DNA of 64,000 bases from Rugamonas brunnea (lineage in GTDB: Bacteria > Pseudomonadota > Gammaproteobacteria > Burkholderiales > Burkholderiaceae_D): the NCBI RefSeq assembly GCF_014042345.1, contig NZ_JACEZT010000010.1, positions 166,257 through 230,256 on the forward strand, read 5' to 3'. The position numbers and the translations under genes were made by a program. Position 1 is the first letter of the stretch, and every line of letters starts with the position of its first letter. Below, piece by piece: positions 56,139 through 63,468 of the stretch. Below the pieces are notes generated by a model. The model was not told the DNA's origin. It made no database searches and saw nothing but the letters and a program-made list of their open reading frames with translations.

Positions 56139-56903
56139 ATGAATATCCCTGGGTTACTTTTGCTGACGGCCGCCGCGCTCACCGCGTGGCCCGCCTGCGC
56201 CCGGGACCAGGTGAGCAACCTGCCCGTGCTGGCCCAGGAAAGCCTGCCGCCCAAGTGGATCAACCGGGGCGACCACAGCGAGGGCGTGTGCCCCGACATC
56301 CTGCAAGCGATCGAGAAGGCGGAGCCGCGTTTGCACTTCACCGGCCAGCACGAATTCCGCTCCATCCCCGTCATCGAGCAAGGGCTGGAATCGGGCAACG
56401 TGGCGTGCGCCTGTGCGCTGCTCGATACCCAGCGCCGGCGCGACATCGCCACCATCGTCGGCAAGCCGCTGTACATGGTGCGGCACCGGGTGGCGGCGGC
56501 GGCCAACGACCGGGTCAAGGTCGACAGCCTGGAAGAGCTGGTGAAACTCAAGCCACTGGTCAACACCTCGCGCGGGGCCGGTTATTCGGACCAGCTGCGG
56601 GCCCTGGGCCTGAAGGTGGACGACAGCACCAGCGACAATGTGATCAACCTCAAGAAGATCATCGCCGGCCATGGGCGATTCTTCTACATGAACGAACTGT
56701 CGCTGAACTGGATCGTGCGCGAAAACGGCCTGGGCGACCAGGTGCGCCTGGTGCCAGGCGTGCTGAAGGAAGAACCGATCTATTTCTGGGTCAGCAAGAA
56801 AGTGCCGCCCGCGACCGTCCACTTGCTGGACCAGACGCTGTTGAAGCTGCGGGCGACCGGCGAACTGAACCGCATCTACGAGCGCTGGAGCAGCGGCCGC
56901 TGA
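56139..56903 (+). CDS. Periplasmic solute-binding-like protein (SBP_bac_3 type)
   Basis: Secreted protein of 254 residues with an excellent ribosome-binding site (AGGAGG) and a signal peptide MNIPGLLLLTAAALTAWPAC. The fold is that of family 3 amino-acid-binding proteins (CPDILQAIEKAEPRLHFTGQ...RRRDIATIVGKPLY...LLKLRATGELNRIYERWSS). No ABC permease is adjacent, so it may be an orphan receptor protein rather than part of a transporter. Confidence 0.82.
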   Translation: MNIPGLLLLTAAALTAWPACARDQVSNLPVLAQESLPPKWINRGDHSEGVCPDILQAIEKAEPRLHFTGQHEFRSIPVIEQGLESGNVACACALLDTQRRRDIATIVGKPLYMVRHRVAAAANDRVKVDSLEELVKLKPLVNTSRGAGYSDQLRALGLKVDDSTSDNVINLKKIIAGHGRFFYMNELSLNWIVRENGLGDQVRLVPGVLKEEPIYFWVSKKVPPATVHLLDQTLLKLRATGELNRIYERWSSGR

Positions 56904-56925
56904 CGCTTCACGCCACTCAGGCCGC

Positions 56926-57246
56926 TCAGGCCGTGGCCAGTTTCAGGCCGAGGATGCCGGCCACGATCATGGCGATGCAGGCCAACCGCACCACGCTGGC
57001 CGGTTCGCCGAGCACGATGATGCCGAAGATCACCGTCCCCACCGTGCCGATGCCGGTCCAGATGGCATAGGCCGTCCCCAGGGGCAAGTGGCGCAACGCC
57101 AGGCCCAGCAAGCCCACGCTGCCGGCCATGGCCAGCAGCGTCAACACGGACGGCACGGGGCGGGTGAATCCCGCCGTGTATTTCAGCCCGACGGCCCACG
57201 CCACTTCCAGCAAGCCCGCCAGTATCAGTATCAACCAGGTCAACAT
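56926..57246 (-). CDS. sugE: SMR family exporter, SugE/Gdx type
   Basis: Small multidrug-resistance exporter of 106 residues with four helices. The conserved Glu14 is in [19 protein letters not shown], and the G-x-A-Y-A-x-W motif is in [20 protein letters not shown], closest to SugE/Gdx, which exports guanidinium and quaternary ammonium ions. I saw no guanidine riboswitch in the upstream gap. It is divergent from the ArsR-type regulator. Confidence 0.9.
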   Translation of the reverse strand: MLTWLILILAGLLEVAWAVGLKYTAGFTRPVPSVLTLLAMAGSVGLLGLALRHLPLGTAYAIWTGIGTVGTVIFGIIVLGEPASVVRLACIAMIVAGILGLKLATA

Positions 57247-57329
57247 CGTCTCCTTGAGAGGTCAGGCCGCAGTGTAGCACTGCCCTGCCGCGCTTGCCGG
57301 ACACAGCCTTTTTTGGCGGCCGCCAGCAC

Positions 57330-57367
57330 GATTTCAATTTATATCGTAAGATGGCGATATTGAAATC
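57330..57367. promoter_or_regulatory. Inverted-repeat operator upstream of the ArsR-type gene
   Basis: Nested inverted repeats: outer GATTTCA (57330-57336) / TGAAATC (57361-57367) and inner ATATCG (57341-57346) / CGATAT (57355-57360), with an 8-base centre. It lies between divergent sugE and the ArsR-type regulator. Confidence 0.6.
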
Positions 57368-57376
57368 GGCAAAAAC

Positions 57377-57390
57377 CGATACATATATCG
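57377..57390. promoter_or_regulatory. Second ATATCG-type inverted repeat
   Basis: CGATA-CATA-TATCG, 10 bases after the first site and sharing its TATCG/CGATA half-sites. Paired sites suggest cooperative binding by the ArsR-type protein encoded 40 bases downstream. Confidence 0.5.
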
Positions 57391-57429
57391 TCCTGTGACG
57401 AAACACACGAAGTCAGTAACAAGCGAGTA

Positions 57430-57729
57430 ATGATGGATATCGATGCAATTCACAAAGCGCTGGCCAACCCGGTGCGACGCCAGATCCTGGCGTGGCTGCG
57501 GGAGCCGGAAGTCTTCTTCGCCGACCAGCAACACCCGCTCAGCCTGGGGGTGTGCGCCGGCCTGATCGACCGCCGCTGCGGCCTGTCGCAATCGACCGTA
57601 TCGGCCCACCTGGCCACGCTGCAAAAGGCCGGGCTGATCGTGTCGTATCGGGTCGGCCAGTGGAATTACTTCAAGCGCGACGAAGCGACCATCCAGGCAT
57701 TTCTCGACCACATGAATACGGGCCTCTGA
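57430..57729 (+). CDS. ArsR-family transcriptional regulator
   Basis: Winged-helix repressor of 99 residues starting MMDIDAIHKALANPVRRQIL. The recognition helix is GLSQSTVSAHLATLQKAGLI and the wing is VSYRVGQWNYF. Cys42 and Cys50 flank the region just before the recognition helix, close to where ArsR/SmtB proteins carry their metal site, so they may sense thiol-reactive compounds. It lies 53 bases before an ene-reductase gene, probably its target, with two operator-like repeats upstream. Confidence 0.9.
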   Translation: MMDIDAIHKALANPVRRQILAWLREPEVFFADQQHPLSLGVCAGLIDRRCGLSQSTVSAHLATLQKAGLIVSYRVGQWNYFKRDEATIQAFLDHMNTGL

Positions 57730-57782
57730 ACGGGGCTCGCCTTTGCCGGCATGGCCCGGCACTTTTATGACAGGAACTCATC

Positions 57783-58844
57783 ATGGCAAATCTGTTTGAT
57801 CCCATCACCATCGGCAACCTGACCCTGAAAAACCGCATCATCATGGCCCCGCTCACCCGCGCCCGCGCCATTGGTGGCGGCCGCGTCCCCAACGCCCTGA
57901 TGGCCAAGTACTACACGCAGCGCGCCAGCGCCGGCCTGATCCTGAGCGAGGCGACCGCCGTCACGCCGCAGGGCGTCGGTTACGCGGACACGCCCGGCCT
58001 GTGGTCGGATGAGCAGGTGGAAGGCTGGAAACTGGTGACGAACGCCGTGCACGCGGCCGGCGGGCGCATCTTCGCCCAGCTATGGCACGTGGGCCGCATT
58101 TCCGACCCCTCGTTCCTCGACGGCCAGCCGCCCGTGGCGCCCAGCGCCATCGCCGCCAAGGGCAATGTGAGCCTGCTGCGTCCGCAGCGCCCCTTCCCCG
58201 TGCCGCGCGCGCTGGAGACGGCCGAGCTGCCCGGCATCGTGGCCGCCTACCGCAAGGCGGCCGAAAACGCCAAGCTGGCCGGCTTCGACGGCGTGGAAGT
58301 GCACGGCGCCAATGGCTACCTGCTCGACCAGTTCCTGCAAGACAGCACCAACCACCGCACCGACAACTATGGCGGCTCGATCGAGAACCGCGCCCGCCTG
58401 CTGCTGGAAGTGACGGACGCCTGCATCGACGTCTGGGGGGCCGACCGCGTGGGCATGCACCTGGCGCCGCGCCGCGACACCCATGACATGGGCGATTCGG
58501 ACCCGGCCGCCACCTTCGGCTACGTGGCGCGCGAGCTGGGCAAGCGCAAGATCGCCTTCATCTGCGCCCGCGAAGCGGTCGGCGACGACAGCCTGGCGCC
58601 GATGATCAAGCGTGAATTCGGCGGCGTGTTCATCGCCAACGAGAAGATGGACAAGGCGACGGCCCAGCGCGTGCTCGACGCCGGCACGGCTGACGCGATC
58701 GCATTCGGCAAGGCCTTCATCGCCAACCCCGACCTGCCGCGCCGTTTGCAACTGGACGCGCCGCTCAACGAGTGGAAGATGGAAACGTTCTACCATCCGA
58801 CGGAAGAAGGCTATACCGACTATCCGGCGCTGGAAGTGGCGTAA
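57783..58844 (+). CDS. Alkene reductase, Old Yellow Enzyme family (NemA-like)
   Basis: FMN-dependent NADPH oxidoreductase of 353 residues that reduces electron-poor C=C bonds and some nitro compounds. Conserved segments are LKNRIIMAPLTRARA, the substrate His-Asn pair in VEVHGANGYLLDQFLQD and TNHRTDNYGGSIENRARLLL. In enterobacteria NemA is controlled by the TetR-type NemR; here the upstream regulator is of the ArsR family. A 26-base palindromic terminator follows. Confidence 0.93.
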   Translation: MANLFDPITIGNLTLKNRIIMAPLTRARAIGGGRVPNALMAKYYTQRASAGLILSEATAVTPQGVGYADTPGLWSDEQVEGWKLVTNAVHAAGGRIFAQLWHVGRISDPSFLDGQPPVAPSAIAAKGNVSLLRPQRPFPVPRALETAELPGIVAAYRKAAENAKLAGFDGVEVHGANGYLLDQFLQDSTNHRTDNYGGSIENRARLLLEVTDACIDVWGADRVGMHLAPRRDTHDMGDSDPAATFGYVARELGKRKIAFICAREAVGDDSLAPMIKREFGGVFIANEKMDKATAQRVLDAGTADAIAFGKAFIANPDLPRRLQLDAPLNEWKMETFYHPTEEGYTDYPALEVA

Positions 58845-58916
58845 GGAACCCATGCGGCGCTGCGGCGCCGCATGACACCGCAGACCGTGCCGCAGCCAGC
58901 GCACGGTCCGGCAAAA

Positions 58917-58942
58917 AAACAGGGCGCCGCGGCGCCCTGTTT
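58917..58942. terminator. Bidirectional terminator (26-base perfect palindrome)
   Basis: AAACAGGGCGCCG and CGGCGCCCTGTTT form a perfect palindrome between the convergent ene-reductase and MBL genes, with A's to the left and TTTCT to the right, so it can stop both. Confidence 0.85.
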
Positions 58943-58963
58943 CTCGCGTACAGGCGCAGGTGA

Positions 58964-59932
58964 TCAGCGCGGGATCGCGTAGTTGACCGGCACGAACTGG
59001 TAGCCCTTGCCGCTGGCGCGCAGATGGCCCAGGGCCGGGAATTGCAGGTGGGATGCACCGATCAGGTAACCCTGCTTGGCCGCGTCGGCGAAGGCGGCCT
59101 TGCGCTGGGCGGCGGCGGCCTTGTTGTCCGTATCGAAAGCGATGGTCACGGCCGGATCGTCGAACTGGACGGCCGCCACGTGCATCAAGTCGCCCAGCAG
59201 CACCAGCTTCTGGCCCTTGCTTTCCACTACAAAGGTAGTGTGGCCCGGCGTGTGGCCGGCGCTCGCATACGATTTCACCCCCGGCACCAGTTCCGTATTA
59301 CCCGTGATGGGCACGAACTTGTTGGCCTGAACGTAGGGCCCCAGCGCGCCCATGGCGCCCTGGAAGAAGCCCTTCTGTTCGGCCGGCGCATGGTCCAGGT
59401 TGGCCTGGCTGAGCCAGTAATCGGCATCGGCCTTGCCGGCGCGCACCACGGCATTGGGGAAGGCGCGCTGGCCATCGGCCGCCAGCCCGCCAACGTGGTC
59501 GGGGTGCATATGGGTGATGTAGATCTCGTCGACCTGCTCGGGCTGGTAGCCGGACGCCTTCAGGTTGGCCAGCAACTTACCCAGCGTAGGACCGAACAAG
59601 CCGGCCGCGCCCACGTCCACCAGCACCAGTTTCTCGCCCGTATTGATCAGGTAACCATTGACCGAGGTTTCCAGCGGGCTGTGCTCGAACGACTTGGCCA
59701 GCGCTTTGTTGGCTTTATCCTTCGGCATCTTAAGCAAGGTATCGACCGGCAACTCGACCGTACCGTCGCTGAGCACGGTCACCTCGAAATCGCCCAGCAT
59801 GGTGCGGTAAAAGCCCGGCGCCTGGAATTTGGCCATGGGTGCGGCAGCCTGGGCCGGAGCGGCGCAGAAGGCGGCGGCGATGGCGGCACCAAGGGCGGCC
59901 TGCAACGGCCGGGAAAGCAGCGTCGAAATCAT
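58964..59932 (-). CDS. Secreted MBL-fold metallo-hydrolase
   Basis: Periplasmic metallo-beta-lactamase-fold hydrolase of 322 residues. The start at 59932 follows AAGGA and gives a signal peptide ending ...FCAAPAQA. The zinc motif is ITHMHPDHVGG (HxHxDH), with further ligands in SAGHTPGHTTFVV and LLGDLMHVAAVQ. Relatives include lactonases and methyl-parathion-hydrolase-type enzymes; the substrate is unknown. Confidence 0.88.
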   Translation of the reverse strand: MISTLLSRPLQAALGAAIAAAFCAAPAQAAAPMAKFQAPGFYRTMLGDFEVTVLSDGTVELPVDTLLKMPKDKANKALAKSFEHSPLETSVNGYLINTGEKLVLVDVGAAGLFGPTLGKLLANLKASGYQPEQVDEIYITHMHPDHVGGLAADGQRAFPNAVVRAGKADADYWLSQANLDHAPAEQKGFFQGAMGALGPYVQANKFVPITGNTELVPGVKSYASAGHTPGHTTFVVESKGQKLVLLGDLMHVAAVQFDDPAVTIAFDTDNKAAAAQRKAAFADAAKQGYLIGASHLQFPALGHLRASGKGYQFVPVNYAIPR

Positions 59933-60080
59933 AGGATGTTCCTTCGGTATAAAAGTTGCCAGGAACATTAAGATACCTGATTTGCTACTTTGCTGCTGAG
60001 CTCGCTTTTTGTTGCCCTGTCTTCTTTAAGCTGTCCCCTCTTTACCCGCCCCTGCTTTGACCTGTCGCTTCTTTGCGCCC

Positions 60081-61643
60081 TTAGAACGTGACAGGCAGCC
60101 GCACCGACAATTGGACGTCCGGCGTGTCGCGGGTCAGGCCCGCGCCCACGGCGACGTTGATGGTGCGGCGGTCGCTGAGCCGGTATGACATGCCCAGCAG
60201 CAGCGTGCCAAGCTGGGTGCGCACGGAGCCGGGCACGGGTTGACCGTTCTGGCGCGTGCGCGCGATGGAGCTGTGGTCGTAACCGAGGCTCATGGCCAGC
60301 TTGTCGTTCAGCGCCAGTCCCAGACCGAAATTAAAGCCGATCACACCACCGGGCGCCACCGTGCCCAGCGGCTCCGACTGGCCGTTCAGCACCTGGCGCA
60401 TCACGTTGCTGCGGCGGAAATTGTGCAGGTAGCTGACGCTGCCGAACAGGATGGCCGGATCGCTGGGATAAAGCCAGGTGAGGCTGGGTTGCAGCGCGTA
60501 AAAGCCAGAACCGGTGGGCAGCTGCAGCGGCAAACCGGTGCCGGTGGCGTCCGGCCCCACGCAGCGGGTCACGCAATCGGTGACGACATCGAACGGGTCC
60601 TTGCCGCTGCGCGTCTTCAGGCGCAGGCCGCCCACGTAGAAGGCCTGATCGGCCGCCTTGCGCCGGAACTGGTGGCGCACCGCCAGTTCGACATCGCCCA
60701 GCGCCTTGCCGCTCGTATCGAACGCCCGGTCCACGCCCGTGCCGGTGAGAATCTCGCGGCTGACCGTGCTGTCGGAACGGTACACATAAGGCACTTTGAG
60801 CTCGACTTCCGTGCGCGGCCCGATGCCGTAGCGCCCCGTCAGCGTGGCCGTTACCGTGTTGCGCTTGAGCTCGCGGATGTCGACCAGGCCGATCAGCAAC
60901 GCCGGAATGATGGTGTAGCCCACCAGCGCCACGCGATTGCTGGACGAATAGCCGAACTGCAGCGACGGCTCCAGCACATAGTGTCCCTTGGCTGTCAACA
61001 CACCGGGCTGCTCGAACAGCGGCGCGACCTCGGGCGGCCTGCCTTCCCCCGGCGGGGCCTCACCGACCGGCGTGCCGCCCGCTGGCGCACCGCCGGCCGC
61101 CGGTCCCGCCACGGGGCCAGCCGCCGAACCCGTCGTCGCGCCGCTCGCCGCCATACCCGTCCCGTTTCCTGTTCCACGCTGCGCGGCCAGTCGCGCTTCG
61201 GGCACCCCGGACTGCACGAACGTCGCACCGGCCTTGCCAGCGCCGGCATGACTAACGCCGGTATGACTAACGCCGGCCTGGCCAACGCCGATCGGGCCAA
61301 CGCCTGCCTGGGTAATGCCGGACTGACCAACGCCGGACTGGCCAGTGCCAGATGGACCAACGCCGGCTTGGCCAGCAACGCCTGGGCCAGCCCGACCGTG
61401 CTCAACATCGTCCGGCGCGCGCCCTCGCTGCCCAAGCTGGCGCCGCAGCGCCTGCAATTGCGCCTTCTGCTCCGCCAACTGCTGCTGCATGTCCCACAAG
61501 CGCGCCTGCAACTCGGCCAACGAGACCGCAGCCGGCCGCTCGTCCTCCCCGGCCGTGCCACCCTGCTGCGCCAGCACGGGCGCACTGCACAGCACCACCG
61601 ACAATCCAATCGAACTGATACGCAACGTCTCACGGTATGGCAT
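60081..61643 (-). CDS. FapF-like outer-membrane barrel with coiled coil and pentapeptide linker
   Basis: Outer-membrane protein of 520 residues; GGAGAG precedes the ATG. Signal peptide to VLAQ (about 26). A coiled coil (SLAELQARLWDMQQQLAEQK, about 41-72) is followed by a linker of about ten 5-residue repeats (GVGQS, GVGPI, GVSHT...) and a Gly/Ala/Pro stretch, then a beta barrel (about 215-520) ending LSVRLPVTF. Coiled coil plus barrel is the architecture of FapF, the export pore of Pseudomonas amyloid fibres. It is the last gene of the C39-peptidase locus, as fapF is last in fap. Homology is inferred from architecture and order, not from a search; a general transporter of the phenol-degradation MetA type is the alternative. 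Confidence 0.7.
   Translation of the reverse strand: MPYRETLRISSIGLSVVLCSAPVLAQQGGTAGEDERPAAVSLAELQARLWDMQQQLAEQKAQLQALRRQLGQRGRAPDDVEHGRAGPGVAGQAGVGPSGTGQSGVGQSGITQAGVGPIGVGQAGVSHTGVSHAGAGKAGATFVQSGVPEARLAAQRGTGNGTGMAASGATTGSAAGPVAGPAAGGAPAGGTPVGEAPPGEGRPPEVAPLFEQPGVLTAKGHYVLEPSLQFGYSSSNRVALVGYTIIPALLIGLVDIRELKRNTVTATLTGRYGIGPRTEVELKVPYVYRSDSTVSREILTGTGVDRAFDTSGKALGDVELAVRHQFRRKAADQAFYVGGLRLKTRSGKDPFDVVTDCVTRCVGPDATGTGLPLQLPTGSGFYALQPSLTWLYPSDPAILFGSVSYLHNFRRSNVMRQVLNGQSEPLGTVAPGGVIGFNFGLGLALNDKLAMSLGYDHSSIARTRQNGQPVPGSVRTQLGTLLLGMSYRLSDRRTINVAVGAGLTRDTPDVQLSVRLPVTF
61244..61379. repeat. 15-bp tandem repeats inside the FapF-like gene
   Basis: About nine degenerate copies of a 15-base unit, plus-strand form (G)GC-x-TGACTAACGCC / GGCCTGGCCAACGCC. 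They encode the G-V-x-x-(A/S) linker on the minus strand and keep the reading frame when copies are gained or lost. Confidence 0.75.
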
Positions 61644-61693
61644 CGTCTCTCCTCAAGCGCGGTTGGCCTGTCAGCCACGGCAGCGGCCGTGTC

Positions 61694-62251
61694 TTACTTC
61701 GGATGCACGGCATTGCTGAGCGCATCGCGCAGGCCACCTTCGAAATTCAGACTCTTGAGCAAGGACAGGCTGTTGACGACCGTGCTGATGGTCGTCTGGC
61801 TGCGGATCAACTGGTCGCTGGCGCTGTTCTGGATCACCAGTGCCCCAGCGGCCTGCCCGGCGAGCGCCGCATCGAACACGTTGCCGGCGCCGTTCTGCAC
61901 CAGCGTCAGCGCCGCTACCGCATCGCCCGCCAGCGCCGCCTCACCGGCCGCCACCTTGCCAAGGTCGGAAATGACAAAGTTACTACTCGCCACGACGTTG
62001 CCATTGATCGAAACCAATCTTTCCACACCTAGCGACAAAGTCAGCCCGTTGCCGGCATCAAATCCGCCCCGTGCGGCGTCGAGCCGGCTGTCATCCACGG
62101 CCACCCAGTCGTCGGACGGATCGCGGGCCATGGCGGGCGCGCAGCACAGGCACAGCGCCAGCAACAGCGGCCGCACGTCGGCCCCGGACAGGAGCGTTGG
62201 CAGGGACGGCCGGGGCGACAGGTTCGGCAGGGTCGGCAAGGTCAGCATCAT
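61694..62251 (-). CDS. Secreted protein with QNS repeats and RGG site (FapE-position)
   Basis: Protein of about 185 residues, 50 bases upstream of the FapF-like gene. The N-terminus is long (42 residues before ...CCAPAMA/RD); a GTG 25 codons later could be the true start. After the signal comes DDSRLDAARGGF with an RGG at 61-63 and Leu at -7, resembling a C39 double-glycine cleavage site. Two related repeats follow: GDAVAALTLVQNGAGNVFDA and GQAAGALVIQNSASDQLIRS. It occupies the place of fapE. Function is inferred: a minor fibre component or export partner. Confidence 0.7.
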   Translation of the reverse strand: MMLTLPTLPNLSPRPSLPTLLSGADVRPLLLALCLCCAPAMARDPSDDWVAVDDSRLDAARGGFDAGNGLTLSLGVERLVSINGNVVASSNFVISDLGKVAAGEAALAGDAVAALTLVQNGAGNVFDAALAGQAAGALVIQNSASDQLIRSQTTISTVVNSLSLLKSLNFEGGLRDALSNAVHPK

Positions 62252-62267
62252 GGCGCCTGCGCTCCGG

Positions 62268-62951
62268 TCAGAAATTGCCGGGCCCGTTCTTGGGCAAAGT
62301 GACATCGGCCAGGCCACGGCTATCGAACGCGTCCGCCAGCGGCGCGCGCGGCGCGGCCCGCCAGTCGGCCACCGCATTGAAGCGCGCCGTGCCCCGCCAG
62401 CCGTGAATCACGAACAGCAGGCGGTTGCGCCAGATGGCGTCGAACGCGGCCTCGCTCATGGCACGGGTGCCGACGGCCGGATCGCCAAGCAACACCCGTC
62501 CATCGGCCACGCCCTTGACGACGACAAAATGCTGGTAGCCGTGGTCCGACACGAGCACGATGGCCGGATAGCGCGCCTGCACCAGCTTGGCCAGGGGCAG
62601 CTCATATCCGTCGGCCGTGAAGCCGTGCTGGGCCAGGTAGCGCTTCATGTCCAGCAGCGAAAAACCTTCGCGCCGTATCTTGGCCTGGTCGCCGTGGGCG
62701 TACATGTCCGCGAACACGTGCTGCTCGTCGGCGGGAAAGCCGTAGTGGTAGCTGAGCAAGGTGGCCACGGCCGCCGAACCGCAACTGAAGTCGTACTGCT
62801 GGCGCACCGTGCTCTGGTAGCGGATGGCCGCCAGGCTGGCCACGCGCAGCGCAAAAGAGCCGCCCCCGGCCGGCAATTCCAGCTCGACGGCATGCGCCAT
62901 CGGGCCGCCCAGGGCGGCAAGCACGAACAGGCTGATGGCGGCGTGTCTCAT
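62268..62951 (-). CDS. C39-family cysteine peptidase (FapD-like)
   Basis: Secreted papain-like peptidase of 227 residues with a signal peptide (MRHAAISLFVLAALGGPMAH). The catalytic set is complete: Gln51/52 and Cys57 in RQQYDFSCGSAAVATLL, His141 in SDHGYQHFVVVKGV, and Asp157 in LLGDPAVG. It is a stand-alone C39 domain, without the ABC transporter found in bacteriocin exporters, as in FapD. Its start overlaps the stop of the 150-residue protein (ATGA). Likely substrates are the two neighbouring proteins with RGG sites. Confidence 0.85.
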   Translation of the reverse strand: MRHAAISLFVLAALGGPMAHAVELELPAGGGSFALRVASLAAIRYQSTVRQQYDFSCGSAAVATLLSYHYGFPADEQHVFADMYAHGDQAKIRREGFSLLDMKRYLAQHGFTADGYELPLAKLVQARYPAIVLVSDHGYQHFVVVKGVADGRVLLGDPAVGTRAMSEAAFDAIWRNRLLFVIHGWRGTARFNAVADWRAAPRAPLADAFDSRGLADVTLPKNGPGNF

Positions 62952-63400
62952 TGCAGTTGCACGTTGATGATGGTCGCGTTCTGGATCAACACATTCGCAC
63001 CGGAATTCTGTATCGCCACCGGCAGACCGGACGCATTGCTGAATGAACCATTGGTGATGATGTTGGCGCCCGTGGCCACGTTGACGGCCGTGTTGCCGGC
63101 CACCGTCCCGTTCAGTTTCATGTCGTTCCAGACGGTGTCTGTGCCGCCCCGTAACTGCGCCAGCCTTTCAGCGGGCAAAGGCGGCACATCGAATGGCGCC
63201 CCGTCGTCGTCGCGGCGCGCATCGGCCCCTTGCACCGCCTCCCTCTGCGGCGCCACCACAGGCAGGGCTGCGGGCGGGATGATGGATGCCCGGGCGTCCG
63301 GCCCGGCGCCGGTCCTATCCTCCCCCTGCCCGCGCGCCACGCCGTGCAAGCAAACAGCCAGCCCCAGCACGGTCCAAATTGCAGTTCCTTGTCGTTGCAT
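62948..63400 (-). CDS. Secreted 150-residue protein with RGG site and QNSG repeats
   Basis: The start at 63400 follows GGAGGA and opens a signal peptide (IWTVLGLAVCLHGVARG). A disordered, Pro/Ala/Asp-rich region (25-75) leads to AERLAQLRGGTDTVWND, with RGG at 84-86 and Leu at -4 and -7. The C-terminal third has two beta-type repeats, GNTAVNVATGANIITNGSF and GLPVAIQNSGANVLIQNATI. It lies between the Gly/Ala-rich gene and the C39 peptidase. Probably a fibre subunit or nucleator processed by the peptidase; no known family recognised. Confidence 0.7.
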   Translation of the reverse strand: MQRQGTAIWTVLGLAVCLHGVARGQGEDRTGAGPDARASIIPPAALPVVAPQREAVQGADARRDDDGAPFDVPPLPAERLAQLRGGTDTVWNDMKLNGTVAGNTAVNVATGANIITNGSFSNASGLPVAIQNSGANVLIQNATIINVQLQ

Positions 63401-63468
63401 ATCGTCCTCCGACAGCAAATGGCGGGTGGGAACGAGCCGCTGCCCTGGCCCGCTCCCGCCACCGCACA

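Noticed and set aside
57247..57329. Guanidine (mini-ykkC) riboswitch upstream of sugE
   Set aside because: No pair of ACGR-loop hairpins is present.
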